From: Castellaniella sp041675725
GTDB taxonomy: Bacteria; Pseudomonadota; Gammaproteobacteria; Burkholderiales; Burkholderiaceae_B
Reading direction: 5' to 3'
DNA length: 52,230 bases
Assembly: GCF_041675725.1 (NCBI RefSeq)
Contig: NZ_JBAYTI010000015.1
Location: 1-52,230, forward strand
Positions 26,698 to 35,995 of the stretch are shown piece after piece; within the stretch, counting starts at the first letter, position 1, and each line of letters opens with the position of its first letter. Both the position numbers and the translations under genes were made by a program. Under the pieces are notes generated by a model. The model was not told the DNA's origin, made no database searches, and saw only the letters and a list, made by a program, of their open reading frames with translations.

Positions 26698-27416
26698 CGA
26701 AGCGCCCTCTGTCCCGCGACCCCGAGTTCCTACAGGACGACGGCACCCCAGAAAATGAAGACCTGCGTGATCGCGTTTATCGGTTGCTCGAAGAGGCCAT
26801 CGTCAGCGGCGAAATCGGCCCGGGCGAGCGGCTCGACGAACGGCTGTTCGCTCAAAAATACGGTGTCTCGCGTACACCCGTGCGCGAGGCATTGAACCGC
26901 CTGGTATCCGCAGGCCTGGCAATAAAGCGGGGCCGCCTCGGGACTTTCGTATCCACCATCAGCGTGACCGAGCTCTTCCAGACGTTTGAAGTCATGGCAG
27001 AACTTGAAAGCCTCTGCGCCCGATTATCGGCGCAACGCATGTCCATCAAAGAACGCAAGGCACTGCGGGCCCTGGCAGAATTCGCCACGTCCGATCAGCC
27101 GCCATCGCTCGGTGAATACGTGGTGCAAAATCGACGCTTCCACGAAATGATTTACCAAGGCTCCCACAACCCGGTCCTTGAAGAGCTTGCCAACATGCTT
27201 TTCCGAAGAATCGCACGTTACCGGCATAATACGCTCAAGGCGTCAGGCCGCATCCTCGCCTCTATAGAAGAGCACCGCGACGTGGCACAGGCCATATTCG
27301 AAGGGGATGCGCGAAAGGCCGGAGAGCTGATGCAATTTCATATCGACATACGCAGGCTGGACCACGCGGACTTCGTCATGTTCATTACCAGGCTGAACGA
27401 ACAGGGCGAACGATAA
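26694..27416 (+). CDS. GntR family regulator, FCD (FadR/VanR) subgroup
   Basis: A 240-residue repressor/activator. Residues 20-88 form the winged helix (LRDRVYRLLEEAIVSGEI, YGVSRTPVREALNRL, GRLGTFV). The all-helical FCD ligand domain follows, with RRFHEMIYQGSHNPVLEEL among its metal/ligand positions. Its overlap with the amidase gene and the inverted repeats upstream of the operon suggest autoregulation and control of the divergent CoA-transferase/TRAP operon. The effector is probably a carboxylate from that pathway. It ends directly against the stop of a convergent gene, with no spacer. Confidence 0.9.
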   Translation: MTKRPLSRDPEFLQDDGTPENEDLRDRVYRLLEEAIVSGEIGPGERLDERLFAQKYGVSRTPVREALNRLVSAGLAIKRGRLGTFVSTISVTELFQTFEVMAELESLCARLSAQRMSIKERKALRALAEFATSDQPPSLGEYVVQNRRFHEMIYQGSHNPVLEELANMLFRRIARYRHNTLKASGRILASIEEHRDVAQAIFEGDARKAGELMQFHIDIRRLDHADFVMFITRLNEQGER

Positions 27417-28250
27417 TCAGCGTGGGCGGCGTTCGTCATCCATGGAAGACTGCTGCGGCACGCCACCACACAAGAAACGAGCGATGAGCGCCACCTGCTG
27501 TGCCAGCATGTGATGGCCATGGTGTATCTCGCAACCCCGTGCGCGGGCTGCCTGCAACAGCGCCGTTTCCCGCGGTTTCATGATGACTTCGGCCACCAGG
27601 GTTCCGGGGCGCAGGCGCGCGGCATCCAAGGGCAATGGATCGCCTGGGCGCATGCCCAGCGACGTGGCATTGACGACAAGGTCATGGTCGGCAGGGTCGG
27701 CTGGGCCCACGCGTACCTCTGCGGCCGGCCAGGCACGTTGCAGAATGTCGACGAGCCTTTGCGCTTTGGCCGCCGTGCGATTGGCAATCGTCAGGCGGGC
27801 CACGCCCGCTTCGACCAGCGCGAATGCCACTGACGAAGCCGCGCCGCCGGCGCCCAGCAGCAGGGCCCGGCGCCCGGCCGGGTCGTGGCCCTGGTCGCGC
27901 AGGCCGGCCACGAAGCCGGCCCCGTCGAACGTATCGCCCAACAGGCGACCATCGGGCGTGCGGTGGACGGTATTGACCGCGCCGACTGCACGTGCCGCGG
28001 CCCCCAGTTCGTCGCACAATGCGCAGATGGCCTGCTTGTGCGGTACTGTCACGACGAAGCCGTCCAGGTTCTGCATATGGCGCAGGCCCTGCAGCACGGC
28101 CTCCAGGTGATCCGGCGCCACATGAATGGGCACCAGCACGGCATCCGTGCCATGGGCCGCGAAGTAGTCGTTCAGGGCCTGCGGCGTGCGCACTTGTGCC
28201 ACAGGATCGGCCAAAATGGCACACAGGCGCGTGTTTCCAGTGATCGTCAT
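27417..28250 (-). CDS. Shikimate/quinate dehydrogenase-like protein (AroE family)
   Basis: A 277-residue AroE-fold dehydrogenase. The catalytic Lys lies in VTVPHKQ near residue 72, Asn in GAVNTVH, Asp in DTFDGAGF, and the nucleotide site is LLLGAGGAASSVAFAL with NRT (near 157), which usually indicates NADP. The Ser-Leu-Ser substrate motif of true AroE is replaced by VAQVRTPQALN, as in catabolic or uncharacterised AroE-like groups. It is last in the Liv/2-oxoacid-dehydrogenase operon, so a catabolic role on an imported alicyclic or hydroxy acid is likelier than chorismate synthesis. AAGGAG precedes ATG 28250. Confidence 0.8.
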   Translation of the reverse strand: MTITGNTRLCAILADPVAQVRTPQALNDYFAAHGTDAVLVPIHVAPDHLEAVLQGLRHMQNLDGFVVTVPHKQAICALCDELGAAARAVGAVNTVHRTPDGRLLGDTFDGAGFVAGLRDQGHDPAGRRALLLGAGGAASSVAFALVEAGVARLTIANRTAAKAQRLVDILQRAWPAAEVRVGPADPADHDLVVNATSLGMRPGDPLPLDAARLRPGTLVAEVIMKPRETALLQAARARGCEIHHGHHMLAQQVALIARFLCGGVPQQSSMDDERRPR

Positions 28251-28289
28251 GGTTTCTCCTTGGAACGGATGGCCGTACCGCTCGACGGC

Positions 28290-29687
28290 CTAGCGGTTGA
28301 GGCCGCGGCCGTAGGCAGCCAGCACCGCCTCGGCCATGGCCTCTGACTGGGTCGGATGCGGGAACACGGACTGGATCAAGTCGGTTTCAGTCGCCTCCAG
28401 GCCCATGGCAACCGTAAAACCTTGAATCATTTCAGTGACCTCGGCGCCCATCATGTGCGCGCCCAGCAGCTCGCCGCTGGCTTCGTCCAGTACGACTTTG
28501 ACGAAGCCCTGGGTCTCGCCCGATGCAATGGCTTTGCCGTTGGCGGCGAACGGAAAGCGCCCGACACGCACGGCACTGCCGCGGGTGCGGGCCTGGGTCT
28601 CGGTGAGCCCCACGTGCGCGACCTGCGGATAGCTGTAGGTACATGCGGGAATCTTCTGCGCCTGCAGGGGCTCGGGGTTCAGCCCGGCGATGGACTCGAC
28701 GCAGATCACGGCCTCGTGCGAAGCCTTGTGCGCCAACCAGGGCGGGCCGGCCAGGTCGCCGATGGCGTAGATGCCCGGTTCGTGCGTGGCGCAGTAGTCA
28801 TCCACCACCACGTGGTCATGCGCCACTTGGACGGCAGTATGCTCCAGCCCCAGGTCTTGGTGATTGCCCACGATGCCCGCCGCCACCAGGATCACGTCGA
28901 CATCGACGGCTGTGGAGCCCCCCTGCAGCCACACTTGCCAGCCCGCACGGGTGCGCTCCGTTCGGGTTACGCGGCACCCCAGGTGCAGCTGCATGCCTTG
29001 CTGGCGCAGTGCCTCGGCCATGCAGCCGCTGACCTCTTCGTCTTCGGCCGGCAGCAGGCGCGCGGCCATCTCGACGATATGAACCTGACTACCCAGCGCG
29101 TGAAAGAAACTTGCAAATTCGACACCGATGGCGCCGGCTCCGATCACCAGCAGGCGGCGCGGCAGGAAGGGAGCCGCGAGGGCCTCGCGGTAGTACCAGG
29201 TCCGCGCGGCGTCGGGTTCGAGCCCCGGCAGTACCCGCGCTCGCGCCCCGGTCGCCAGAATGATGTGGCGCGCCGTAAGCCGCCCGGGCGTCGGTTTGCC
29301 CGCCACGGATGTCAGTGCCACGCCGGTGCCGCCGGTGAGGCGCGCTTGGGCGTGCAGAACCTGCACGCCGTTTTTCTTCATCAAGTAGGCCACGCCCCGT
29401 TGCAGTTGGCCCGCTATGGCCCGCGAGCGGGCCACCATGGCCGGCAGGTCCGCCGCCGGTGCCTGCGCCTGCACGCCGTAGTGGCCTGCGGTGCGCACCA
29501 GGCGCAGCACGTCGGCCGAGCGCAGCAGCGCCTTGGTCGGGATACAGCCCCAGTTCAGGCATACACCGCCCAATTCGCCGCGCTCTGCCAGCGCGGTGCG
29601 CAGGCCCAGCTGTGCCGCGCGGATGGCGGCGATGTAGCCGCCGGGGCCGCCGCCGACGACCAGTACGTCGAAGTCGTCCGTACTCAT
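28290..29687 (-). CDS. lpdA: Dihydrolipoyl dehydrogenase (E3)
   Basis: A 465-residue flavoprotein. The FAD motif is VVGGGPGGYIAAIRAAQLG, the redox pair is in GGVCLNWGCIPTKAL (Cys about 43 and 48), the NAD site is VIGAGAIGVEFASFF, the second FAD motif is YAIGDLAG, and the dimer-interface His-Glu pair is HPTQSEAMAEA. It reoxidises the lipoyl arms of the E2 protein encoded just upstream, with which it overlaps by ATGA. Confidence 0.93.
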   Translation of the reverse strand: MSTDDFDVLVVGGGPGGYIAAIRAAQLGLRTALAERGELGGVCLNWGCIPTKALLRSADVLRLVRTAGHYGVQAQAPAADLPAMVARSRAIAGQLQRGVAYLMKKNGVQVLHAQARLTGGTGVALTSVAGKPTPGRLTARHIILATGARARVLPGLEPDAARTWYYREALAAPFLPRRLLVIGAGAIGVEFASFFHALGSQVHIVEMAARLLPAEDEEVSGCMAEALRQQGMQLHLGCRVTRTERTRAGWQVWLQGGSTAVDVDVILVAAGIVGNHQDLGLEHTAVQVAHDHVVVDDYCATHEPGIYAIGDLAGPPWLAHKASHEAVICVESIAGLNPEPLQAQKIPACTYSYPQVAHVGLTETQARTRGSAVRVGRFPFAANGKAIASGETQGFVKVVLDEASGELLGAHMMGAEVTEMIQGFTVAMGLEATETDLIQSVFPHPTQSEAMAEAVLAAYGRGLNR

Positions 29688-30937
29688 ACCAGCGCCGCCA
29701 GGGGTTCTTCCAATATCTTGCGCAATGCGCTCAACCAGGCCGATGCCACGGCCCCGTCGATCGCCCGGTGATCGACGGACAGGACGACGCTGATCACCGG
29801 AGCGACCTCCATCCCGCCATCGGGTGCGGGTAGCACCTGCGGCGCAATGGCACCGACCGCCAGGATAGCCGACTGGGGGGGATTGATGATGGCGGCAAAT
29901 TCCGTGGTGCCGTACATGCCCAGGTTGCTGACGGTGAAGCTGCCCCCTTGGTATTCCTGCGGTTGCAAGCGGCCGGCCCGGGCCCGCGATGCCAGTTCGC
30001 GGATCTCGGCGCTCAAGCGGCTCAGCGATTTGTCCTGGACGCCGCGCACCACGGGTGTGATCAGCCCCGTCGGCGTGGACATCGCCACGGCAATGTCGGC
30101 CTGTGCATGCTGGATCATGGCGTCGTCGGTCCAGCTGACGTTCATCCCGGGTACTTCGACCAGCGCCGCGGCCACGGCCTTGACGATGAGGTCATTGACC
30201 GATACATGGCGCTCTCCGGGCAGCGTGTTGATGCGCCGCCGCAGCTCGGACAGGGCCTGGGTGCGGATCTGGGCCTTGAGGTAGAAGTGCGGGATCTGTG
30301 TTTTGCTTTCCAGCAGACGTCGTGCAATCGTGCGACGCATGGCGCTGTGCGGCACGCGCACGTCGCCGGTAGCCTGTGGCGGCACCACAATCCGAGCATC
30401 GCCCGCGTCGGGCGCTGCGGCAGCGGGTATCACCGGCTGCGCGGTGGCGCCTGCGCGTGCGGTGACGGCCTCCACGTCGCGCCGTATGATACGCCCGTGC
30501 GGCCCGCTGCCTGTGAGCGTATCCAGAGCCAGCCCCGCCTGCGCGGCGAGCCGGCGCGCAAGCGGGCTGGCAAAGATCCGCGTAGGTGCAGCCGCTGGTG
30601 GTCGCGCCGCAGCGGGCGCCACGGGTGCCGCCACTGTTGCGGGCGCAGCCGTGGCGGGTTGCCCCGCCATCAGCGCATCCGCATCGGCGCGCGTCTCGCC
30701 CGGCGCAAGCAGCACGGCCACCGGTGTGCCCACCTGCGCTTGTTCACCCGCCGGCACCAGGATGCGGCCCAGTGTGCCGGCGGCATCGGCGGTGAAGTCG
30801 ATGACGGCCTTGTCCGTTTCGATCTCGGCGACGCAATCGCCCACCGCCACCGCATCGCCCTCGGCCTTGTGCCAGGTCACGATGACGGCCGAAGTGACGT
30901 TGGCCGAAACCTCGGGCATCTTCAGCAGCGTGGCCAT
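29684..30937 (-). CDS. 2-oxoacid dehydrogenase E2, dihydrolipoamide acyltransferase
   Basis: A 417-residue E2. One lipoyl domain (1-80) has its Lys in EIETDKAVIDF near 46. A long linker rich in Ala and Pro (85-120) leads to a peripheral-subunit binding domain (IFASPLARRLAAQAG..GPHGRIIRRDV, near 122-158), and the catalytic domain ends with DHRAIDGAVASAWL carrying the active-site His and Asp. It accepts the acyl group from E1 and passes it to CoA. ATG 30937, one base after the E1 stop, starts the lipoyl domain; the longer open frame is rejected. The acyl specificity is not evident. Confidence 0.9.
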   Translation of the reverse strand: MATLLKMPEVSANVTSAVIVTWHKAEGDAVAVGDCVAEIETDKAVIDFTADAAGTLGRILVPAGEQAQVGTPVAVLLAPGETRADADALMAGQPATAAPATVAAPVAPAAARPPAAAPTRIFASPLARRLAAQAGLALDTLTGSGPHGRIIRRDVEAVTARAGATAQPVIPAAAAPDAGDARIVVPPQATGDVRVPHSAMRRTIARRLLESKTQIPHFYLKAQIRTQALSELRRRINTLPGERHVSVNDLIVKAVAAALVEVPGMNVSWTDDAMIQHAQADIAVAMSTPTGLITPVVRGVQDKSLSRLSAEIRELASRARAGRLQPQEYQGGSFTVSNLGMYGTTEFAAIINPPQSAILAVGAIAPQVLPAPDGGMEVAPVISVVLSVDHRAIDGAVASAWLSALRKILEEPLAALV

Positions 30938-30938
30938 G

Positions 30939-33146
30939 TCAGTGTCCCCCCTGGCTGGACAGGGTAAGCCCCTGGCCGGCCATGATGCGTTGCAAGCCTT
31001 CCACGACTTCTTGGGTATGGGCACAGGCGGCGCGCTCTAGTACCTTCGAGATGCTGGGCGAGGCCTCGCCCCCTGTGACGCGCAGCACCGGCTGATCGAG
31101 CCAGTCGAAGAAGCGGCGCTGGAGTTCGTCGCCCAGCCAGGTACCGTATGCGGTACCCTGCGAGCCCTGCTCGACGATCAGCACGTTGTTCGTCTTGCGG
31201 ATACTCTCCCCCACGGTTTCCCAGTCGAGGCTTGCACGATCCAGCCAGCGCAAATCGATCACTTCGGCATCGACCCCGGTTTGCTCGACCGCTTCGAGCG
31301 AGTGCCCCACCATGGACAGGTAGGTCAGGATCGTGAGGCGCTCGCCGCGTCGGCGCACCGCCGCACGGCCGAAGGCCGTCTGGTAGCTGAAGTCTTCTGC
31401 CGGGGCCAGCCCCGTGCTTGCGTAAAGGTCTACGTGTTCGATGACGAGCACGGGGTCGTCTATGTGCAGCGCCGCGTTCATCAGGCCCACATAGTCGAAG
31501 GGCGTCGCCGGCGCCACGATGCGCCAACCGGGGCTGGTGGCAAAGATGCCGGCCGGATCCATGGAGTGCTGCGAACCATAGCCGGTACCCATCGCAACCT
31601 TGCAGCGCAATACCAGCGGCATGGGGATGTCACCGCCAAACATGTGGCGCGCCTTGGCGATCTGGTTGAACACCTGGTCGGCAGCCACCCACAGGAAGTC
31701 GGGGTACATGAATTCCACCACCGGCCGGAACCGTCCATTCATGGCAATGCCGCCGCCCAGCCCGGCAAACGAGTTCTCGCTGATGGGGGTGCCCAGCACG
31801 CGCCCTGGAAAGCGCTCGTTCAGCCCGCGCGTCGCACCGTTCGTGCCGCCCTTGAGCCGGTGCACATCTTCGCCCAACACCACGATGCGGTCGTCGACCG
31901 CCATGGCGTGGCCCATGGTGTCGGCCACCACGTCGATGAACTTGCGTTCGACGAGCCTGCCGCCAAAGGTTTCCTGCTCTTCGGTGCGAGCCCCTTCGAG
32001 CTCGTGCAGATCGCTGCGGATACCCACGTCCCGAAAGCCCGGATCGGGCCATAGTTCCGGGCGGATGCGGCGCTTGCCGGGATGCTGTGGATCGGCTTCG
32101 ATCAGAATCTGCACGACCTGTTCCATGGCCGCCTGCAGGCGGTTTCGCAACGCCTGGATTTCATCGTCCGTGACCAGGTCCAGCGCCTTCATGTGCGCCC
32201 CCAACTGGTCGAGCGGATCGCGCGCGCGCCACTCGGTTTCTTCTTCCTTGCTGCGATAGCCAAAGGCGCTGCCCGGGTAGCCGCCGTTCTGGTGCAGGTA
32301 GCGGTAGACGTCGGCCTCTATGAGGGTCGGCCCCCGGCCGGCGCGCATGTGCGCCAGCGCCTGTTGCATCGCCTGGTGTACGGCGTACGCGTCCATGCCG
32401 TCGACTTTCCAGCTGGGTATGTTGAACGCCTGGCCGCGCGCAGACAAGCGGGCTTCCGCTGTGGATTCCTCTACCTTGGTCGACACCGCGTAGCGGTTGT
32501 TCTCTATGAAGAAGCACAGCGGCAGCTTCCAGGCCGCCGCCAGGTTCATGGATTCGAGCACCGAGCCGATGTTGGTGGCGCCATCGCCAAAGAAGGTGAC
32601 TGCCACGTCGTCGGTGCCGGCGTGGCGGTGTGTCCAGGCCGCCCCGGCCGCAAACGGTACGCCCCCGCCCACGATGGCGTTGGTGCCCATGACCCCGGCC
32701 GCCTTCCAGCGCAAGTGCATCGAGCCCCCGCGCCCCCGGCAAAAACCCTGGGACAGCCCCAGGATTTCCGCCAGCGTGCGTTGCAACAGCGCCTGCAGCT
32801 CGGGTGCGACCGCCGCGCGCAGGTCCATGCCGTCGGGATACAAATAGGCCATGGCCTTGCCGAGAAAGTGATGGTGTCCGCGGTGCGAACCGTTGATTTG
32901 ATCGGCGGCGCGCAGACAGGCAAGCGCCCCGGCCGCGCCGCCCTCCTGGCCAATGCTGGAGTGCGCCGGGCCGTGCACCAGGCCTTCCAGGGCCAGGGCC
33001 ACCACGGTTTCCTCGAACGCGCGGATGACGTGCATCTGCGTGAGCAGGGTGCCCAGCACCCGAGGGTCGGCCGCTTTCCAGTCGTCCGGGGTCAGGCGCA
33101 ACTCTACCCAGGGTGCCTCTGACTTGAGCGCAATGTGTTCCGACAT
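30939..33146 (-). CDS. 2-oxoacid (acetoin/branched-chain-like) dehydrogenase E1, fused alpha-beta subunits
   Basis: A 735-residue fusion. Residues about 25-345 are the E1 alpha subunit with ThDP/Mg motif GDGATNIGSVLESMNLA ending IENNRYAVS and the HSSIGQEG start. About 395-735 are E1 beta: KFIDVVADTMGHAM, VVLGEDVHRLKGGTNGATRG, GTPISENSFAGLGGG (cofactor Glu) and the closing VLRVTGGEASPSISKVLE. It decarboxylates a 2-oxo acid or cleaves acetoin and loads the lipoyl arm of E2. ATG 33146 is where homology starts; a longer frame to 33386 covers the next gene. Alpha and beta are separate in most acetoin and branched-chain systems. Confidence 0.88.
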   Translation of the reverse strand: MSEHIALKSEAPWVELRLTPDDWKAADPRVLGTLLTQMHVIRAFEETVVALALEGLVHGPAHSSIGQEGGAAGALACLRAADQINGSHRGHHHFLGKAMAYLYPDGMDLRAAVAPELQALLQRTLAEILGLSQGFCRGRGGSMHLRWKAAGVMGTNAIVGGGVPFAAGAAWTHRHAGTDDVAVTFFGDGATNIGSVLESMNLAAAWKLPLCFFIENNRYAVSTKVEESTAEARLSARGQAFNIPSWKVDGMDAYAVHQAMQQALAHMRAGRGPTLIEADVYRYLHQNGGYPGSAFGYRSKEEETEWRARDPLDQLGAHMKALDLVTDDEIQALRNRLQAAMEQVVQILIEADPQHPGKRRIRPELWPDPGFRDVGIRSDLHELEGARTEEQETFGGRLVERKFIDVVADTMGHAMAVDDRIVVLGEDVHRLKGGTNGATRGLNERFPGRVLGTPISENSFAGLGGGIAMNGRFRPVVEFMYPDFLWVAADQVFNQIAKARHMFGGDIPMPLVLRCKVAMGTGYGSQHSMDPAGIFATSPGWRIVAPATPFDYVGLMNAALHIDDPVLVIEHVDLYASTGLAPAEDFSYQTAFGRAAVRRRGERLTILTYLSMVGHSLEAVEQTGVDAEVIDLRWLDRASLDWETVGESIRKTNNVLIVEQGSQGTAYGTWLGDELQRRFFDWLDQPVLRVTGGEASPSISKVLERAACAHTQEVVEGLQRIMAGQGLTLSSQGGH

Positions 33147-33162
33147 AAGATCCTCTCGCAAA

Positions 33163-33981
33163 TTACAGATAACCATTGGCGGACCAGCCGCCATCGGCCA
33201 CGGCCACATGGCCGTTGATGAATGCCGCGTGATCCGATGCCAGGAACAGCACCAGCGCCGCGATTTCTTCGGGCGTGCCCAGGCGCCCCGACGGGGTGCG
33301 CCGCGCCAGCGCGCGATCGTCCAGGCGCCCCTGGGCAACCAGCTCATCGACCAGCGCAGTGTGCAGGTATCCGGGCGCGATCGCATTGACCCGCACCCCC
33401 GACGGCCCCCATTCCACGGCCAGCGCCTTGCTCAACATCGCCACCGCCGCCTTGCTGGCACAGTAGGCAGCGCGATTGGGCGCGGCCACCACGCCGTACA
33501 TGGATGCCGTGTTGATGATGACGCCCGCGCCACGGGCCACCATGAGGCGTCCGGCCGCCTGGGCGCAATAAAAGACGCCGTTGAGGTTGATGTCTATGGC
33601 GCGCTGCCAGTCTTGTGCCCCGAGCTCCAGCGTGGGCCGGTTCATGGACACGCCCGCATTGTTCAGCAGCACGTCCACACCGCCATCGTCGGCTTCCAGC
33701 TCGTCGAACAGTGCCTGCACGCGCACCGGGTCGTTGACCAGGCCCTCGCGGCAGCGCACCGACACGTCGGCATAGCGTGCGGCCAAGGTGGCCTGCACGG
33801 TATCCAGCCCGGACCGGTTGCGGTCGAACAGCACCAGGCGCGAGTGGCACGACGCAAAAGCATGCGCCATGGTACGCCCCAGCCCGCTCGCCGCCCCTGT
33901 GATGACGACCACCTTGTCAGCCAGGCCGGCAAACCCTTCGCCCCGCGCGAATACGCTGAGACTTTCCATTGCATCGGGCAT
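33163..33981 (-). CDS. Short-chain dehydrogenase/reductase (SDR)
   Basis: A 272-residue classical SDR. The cofactor motif TGAASGLGRTM follows a 20-residue N-terminal extension, NNAGVSMNRP is at mid-chain, and the catalytic set is NTASMYG with YCASK. It closes with HVAVADGGWSANGYL. GAGGAA lies before ATG 33981; an ATG at 33969 is also possible. It is placed between the VOC gene and the E1 gene, so it may oxidise an alcohol to the 2-oxo acid or diketone that the complex then uses. Substrate unknown. Confidence 0.88.
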   Translation of the reverse strand: MPDAMESLSVFARGEGFAGLADKVVVITGAASGLGRTMAHAFASCHSRLVLFDRNRSGLDTVQATLAARYADVSVRCREGLVNDPVRVQALFDELEADDGGVDVLLNNAGVSMNRPTLELGAQDWQRAIDINLNGVFYCAQAAGRLMVARGAGVIINTASMYGVVAAPNRAAYCASKAAVAMLSKALAVEWGPSGVRVNAIAPGYLHTALVDELVAQGRLDDRALARRTPSGRLGTPEEIAALVLFLASDHAAFINGHVAVADGGWSANGYL

Positions 33982-33990
33982 TCTGCTTCC

Positions 33991-34488
33991 TCACTTGTGG
34001 CCCACGGGTGCAGTGGCCAGGTCGCTGCGATAGGCAGCGAGATCGTCGTACTGCACCAGTTCCACCACGTTGCCTTCCGGGTCGCGCAGAAACGCGAGCC
34101 AGGTTCCTGGGCGCACTTCGATGGGTTCCGCCCCTGTGAGGAACTCGCTGCCGTATGCTTGCAGCCTGGCGCAGGCGGCGCGCAGGTCTTTGATGATGAA
34201 GGTCAGGTAGGCGCTGTTGGGGGCATCGAGTATGAACGCCGGCTGTGTGGCGCGCGGTGCCACGGGAGTTTCGGCCGCCAGCAGCTTCAGGCGCTCGCCG
34301 CGCTGGGTCTGCAGGCGCACCACCACGTAGCCAGTGCGACTGAGGGCCGCATGCTGGGCCTTGGCGGGCGCAACACGGACTTCATTGATGAATTGCAAGC
34401 CCAGCTGGGTTTCGTAAAAGGCCCGCATCTTGGCGAGGTCGTACACATTGAGCCCCACTTCCAGGGGGGCGCACATTTGCAAGGACAT
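33991..34488 (-). CDS. VOC (glyoxalase/dioxygenase) superfamily protein
   Basis: A 165-residue protein with two beta-alpha-beta-beta-beta modules: VGLNVYDLAKMRAFYETQLGL and YLTFIIKDLRAACARLQAYG, ending in LRDPEGNVVELVQYDD, whose Glu is a usual metal ligand. The first-module position often occupied by His is in CAPLEVGLNV, so Glu may serve there, or metal binding may differ. VOC proteins include lactoylglutathione lyases, epimerases and dioxygenases; none can be assigned. GAGGAAA precedes ATG 34488. Confidence 0.8.
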   Translation of the reverse strand: MSLQMCAPLEVGLNVYDLAKMRAFYETQLGLQFINEVRVAPAKAQHAALSRTGYVVVRLQTQRGERLKLLAAETPVAPRATQPAFILDAPNSAYLTFIIKDLRAACARLQAYGSEFLTGAEPIEVRPGTWLAFLRDPEGNVVELVQYDDLAAYRSDLATAPVGHK

Positions 34489-34511
34489 GATTGGTTTCCT
34501 CGATTAGAAAA

Positions 34512-35246
34512 TCAGACTGCCAGCCACTCGTCGAGCAGCGCGGGGCGGGCCGAGAGCTCGTCTGGGCTGCCTTCGAAGACCAGTTGGCCGTGGCCCATCA
34601 CGCACACGCGGCTGGATACCTTGAGCGCGATCGTGAGCTTTTGCTCTACGAGTATGACGGCCACACCGCGTTTGTGAATATCGCGAATCATTTCGCCCAC
34701 CTCGGCCACGATTTTGGGCGCCAGGCCTTCGGTGGGTTCGTCTACCAGCAGCAGCAGGGGGTTGCCCAGCAGCGCGCGGCACATCGTGAGCATCTGCTGT
34801 TCGCCGCCCGATAAACTGCCGGCCATCGTATTGGCGCGTTCTTTGAGCCGCGGAAAATAGTCGTACATTTGCGCCATGGTCCAGGCCGGCGCACCTTTGA
34901 CGCCCGGCTGTACCCCCATGCGCAGGTTCTCCTCGACGGTCAGGTTGGCAAAGATTTCGCGTTCTTCAGGCACGTAGCCCACGCCGCTGCGGCACACTTG
35001 GTAGGGGCGGTGCCCAGCCAGTTCCTTGCCTTGCAGGCGCACCGAACCCGAAGCCGGCGGCACCAGCCCCATGATCGCCTTGAGCGTGGTCGAGCGCCCC
35101 GAGCCATTGCGCCCGAGCAGGCTGATCACTTCGCCGGCCGCTACGCTGAAGCTGACGCCGTGCAGGATATGGCTCTTGCCATAATAGGCATTCAGGTCGC
35201 GCACCTGCAGCAAGGTCGTATTGGGACTGTGTTCAGCCGTCGTCAT
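34512..35246 (-). CDS. livF: Branched-chain amino acid type ABC ATPase, LivF
   Basis: A 244-residue nucleotide-binding subunit. Walker A LLGRNGSGRSTT near residue 38 has Arg in place of the invariant Lys (GSGRST), an unusual substitution that may lower ATP hydrolysis or be compensated by the partner LivG. The signature is LSGGEQQM, and Walker B is LLLLVDEPTEGLAP. ATG 35246 overlaps the livG stop as ATGA. Confidence 0.9.
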   Translation of the reverse strand: MTTAEHSPNTTLLQVRDLNAYYGKSHILHGVSFSVAAGEVISLLGRNGSGRSTTLKAIMGLVPPASGSVRLQGKELAGHRPYQVCRSGVGYVPEEREIFANLTVEENLRMGVQPGVKGAPAWTMAQMYDYFPRLKERANTMAGSLSGGEQQMLTMCRALLGNPLLLLVDEPTEGLAPKIVAEVGEMIRDIHKRGVAVILVEQKLTIALKVSSRVCVMGHGQLVFEGSPDELSARPALLDEWLAV

Positions 35247-35995
35247 GCGACCTCCTCGCCCAGATAGGCTTCCTTGACTTCGGCGTTCGCGCGGATCTCG
35301 GCGGGTGTGCCAGTCGCCACGATGCGCCCGTACACCAATACGCTGATGCGGTCGCTGAGCTCGAAGACGACATCCATGTCGTGCTCGACGATCAGCAGCG
35401 TCTTGCCGTGGGTCACCTTGCGGATCAGGTCCACGGCATAGGCGGATTCTTCGCGCGACATGCCGGCCATGGGCTCATCGAGCAGGATCACCTGCGGGTG
35501 CGAGGCCAGTACCACGCCGATTTCGAGTGCGCGCTGTTCGGAGTAGGACAGCTCGGTGGCCAGGGTGCCGGCCCGCGCCATCAGGTGCAGCTGTTCGAGC
35601 AGCGCCTCGGTTTCTTCGCGCACCGCATGCTGGCCCTCGATGCCGCGCCAGAATACGTACTGCAGGTTGTGCTGGCGCATCACGGCAAGGCGCAGGTTCT
35701 CGAAGACCGACAGCTTGGGAAATACGTTGGTGATCTGAAAAGAGCGCGCCAGCCCGAGGCGGTTGACCCGCTCGGGCGTCAGCCCGGAGATCCGCTGGTC
35801 GCCTAGATAAATAGTGCCGCGCGTCAGGCTCAGTTGGCCCGATATGAGGTGAAACAGCGTAGACTTGCCCGCCCCATTGGGGCCTATGAGCGCATGGCGC
35901 TCGCCGGCGATCAGGTCGAGGTCGACACCATTGATGATATCGACGTCGCCAAACGACTTGTGTACATCGCGCAATGAGAGGGCCACGGGATTCAT
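35243..35995 (-). CDS. livG: Branched-chain amino acid type ABC ATPase, LivG
   Basis: A 250-residue nucleotide-binding subunit with Walker A IGPNGAGKST near residue 39, the LivG-specific RSFQITNVFPKLSVFENL segment, a degenerate ABC signature LSYSEQR, and Walker B VILLDEPMAGMS. ATG 35995 overlaps the livM stop as ATGA; the open frame that continues to 37165 is antisense-like and rejected. Confidence 0.92.
   Translation of the reverse strand: MNPVALSLRDVHKSFGDVDIINGVDLDLIAGERHALIGPNGAGKSTLFHLISGQLSLTRGTIYLGDQRISGLTPERVNRLGLARSFQITNVFPKLSVFENLRLAVMRQHNLQYVFWRGIEGQHAVREETEALLEQLHLMARAGTLATELSYSEQRALEIGVVLASHPQVILLDEPMAGMSREESAYAVDLIRKVTHGKTLLIVEHDMDVVFELSDRISVLVYGRIVATGTPAEIRANAEVKEAYLGEEVA

Noticed and set aside
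28356..29771. A 471-codon plus-strand open frame
   Set aside because: It lies antisense to dihydrolipoyl dehydrogenase; its composition follows GC bias and it has no recognisable motif.
32953..34677. A 574-codon plus-strand open frame
   Set aside because: It is antisense to E1, SDR and VOC genes that have intact catalytic motifs; a product of high GC.
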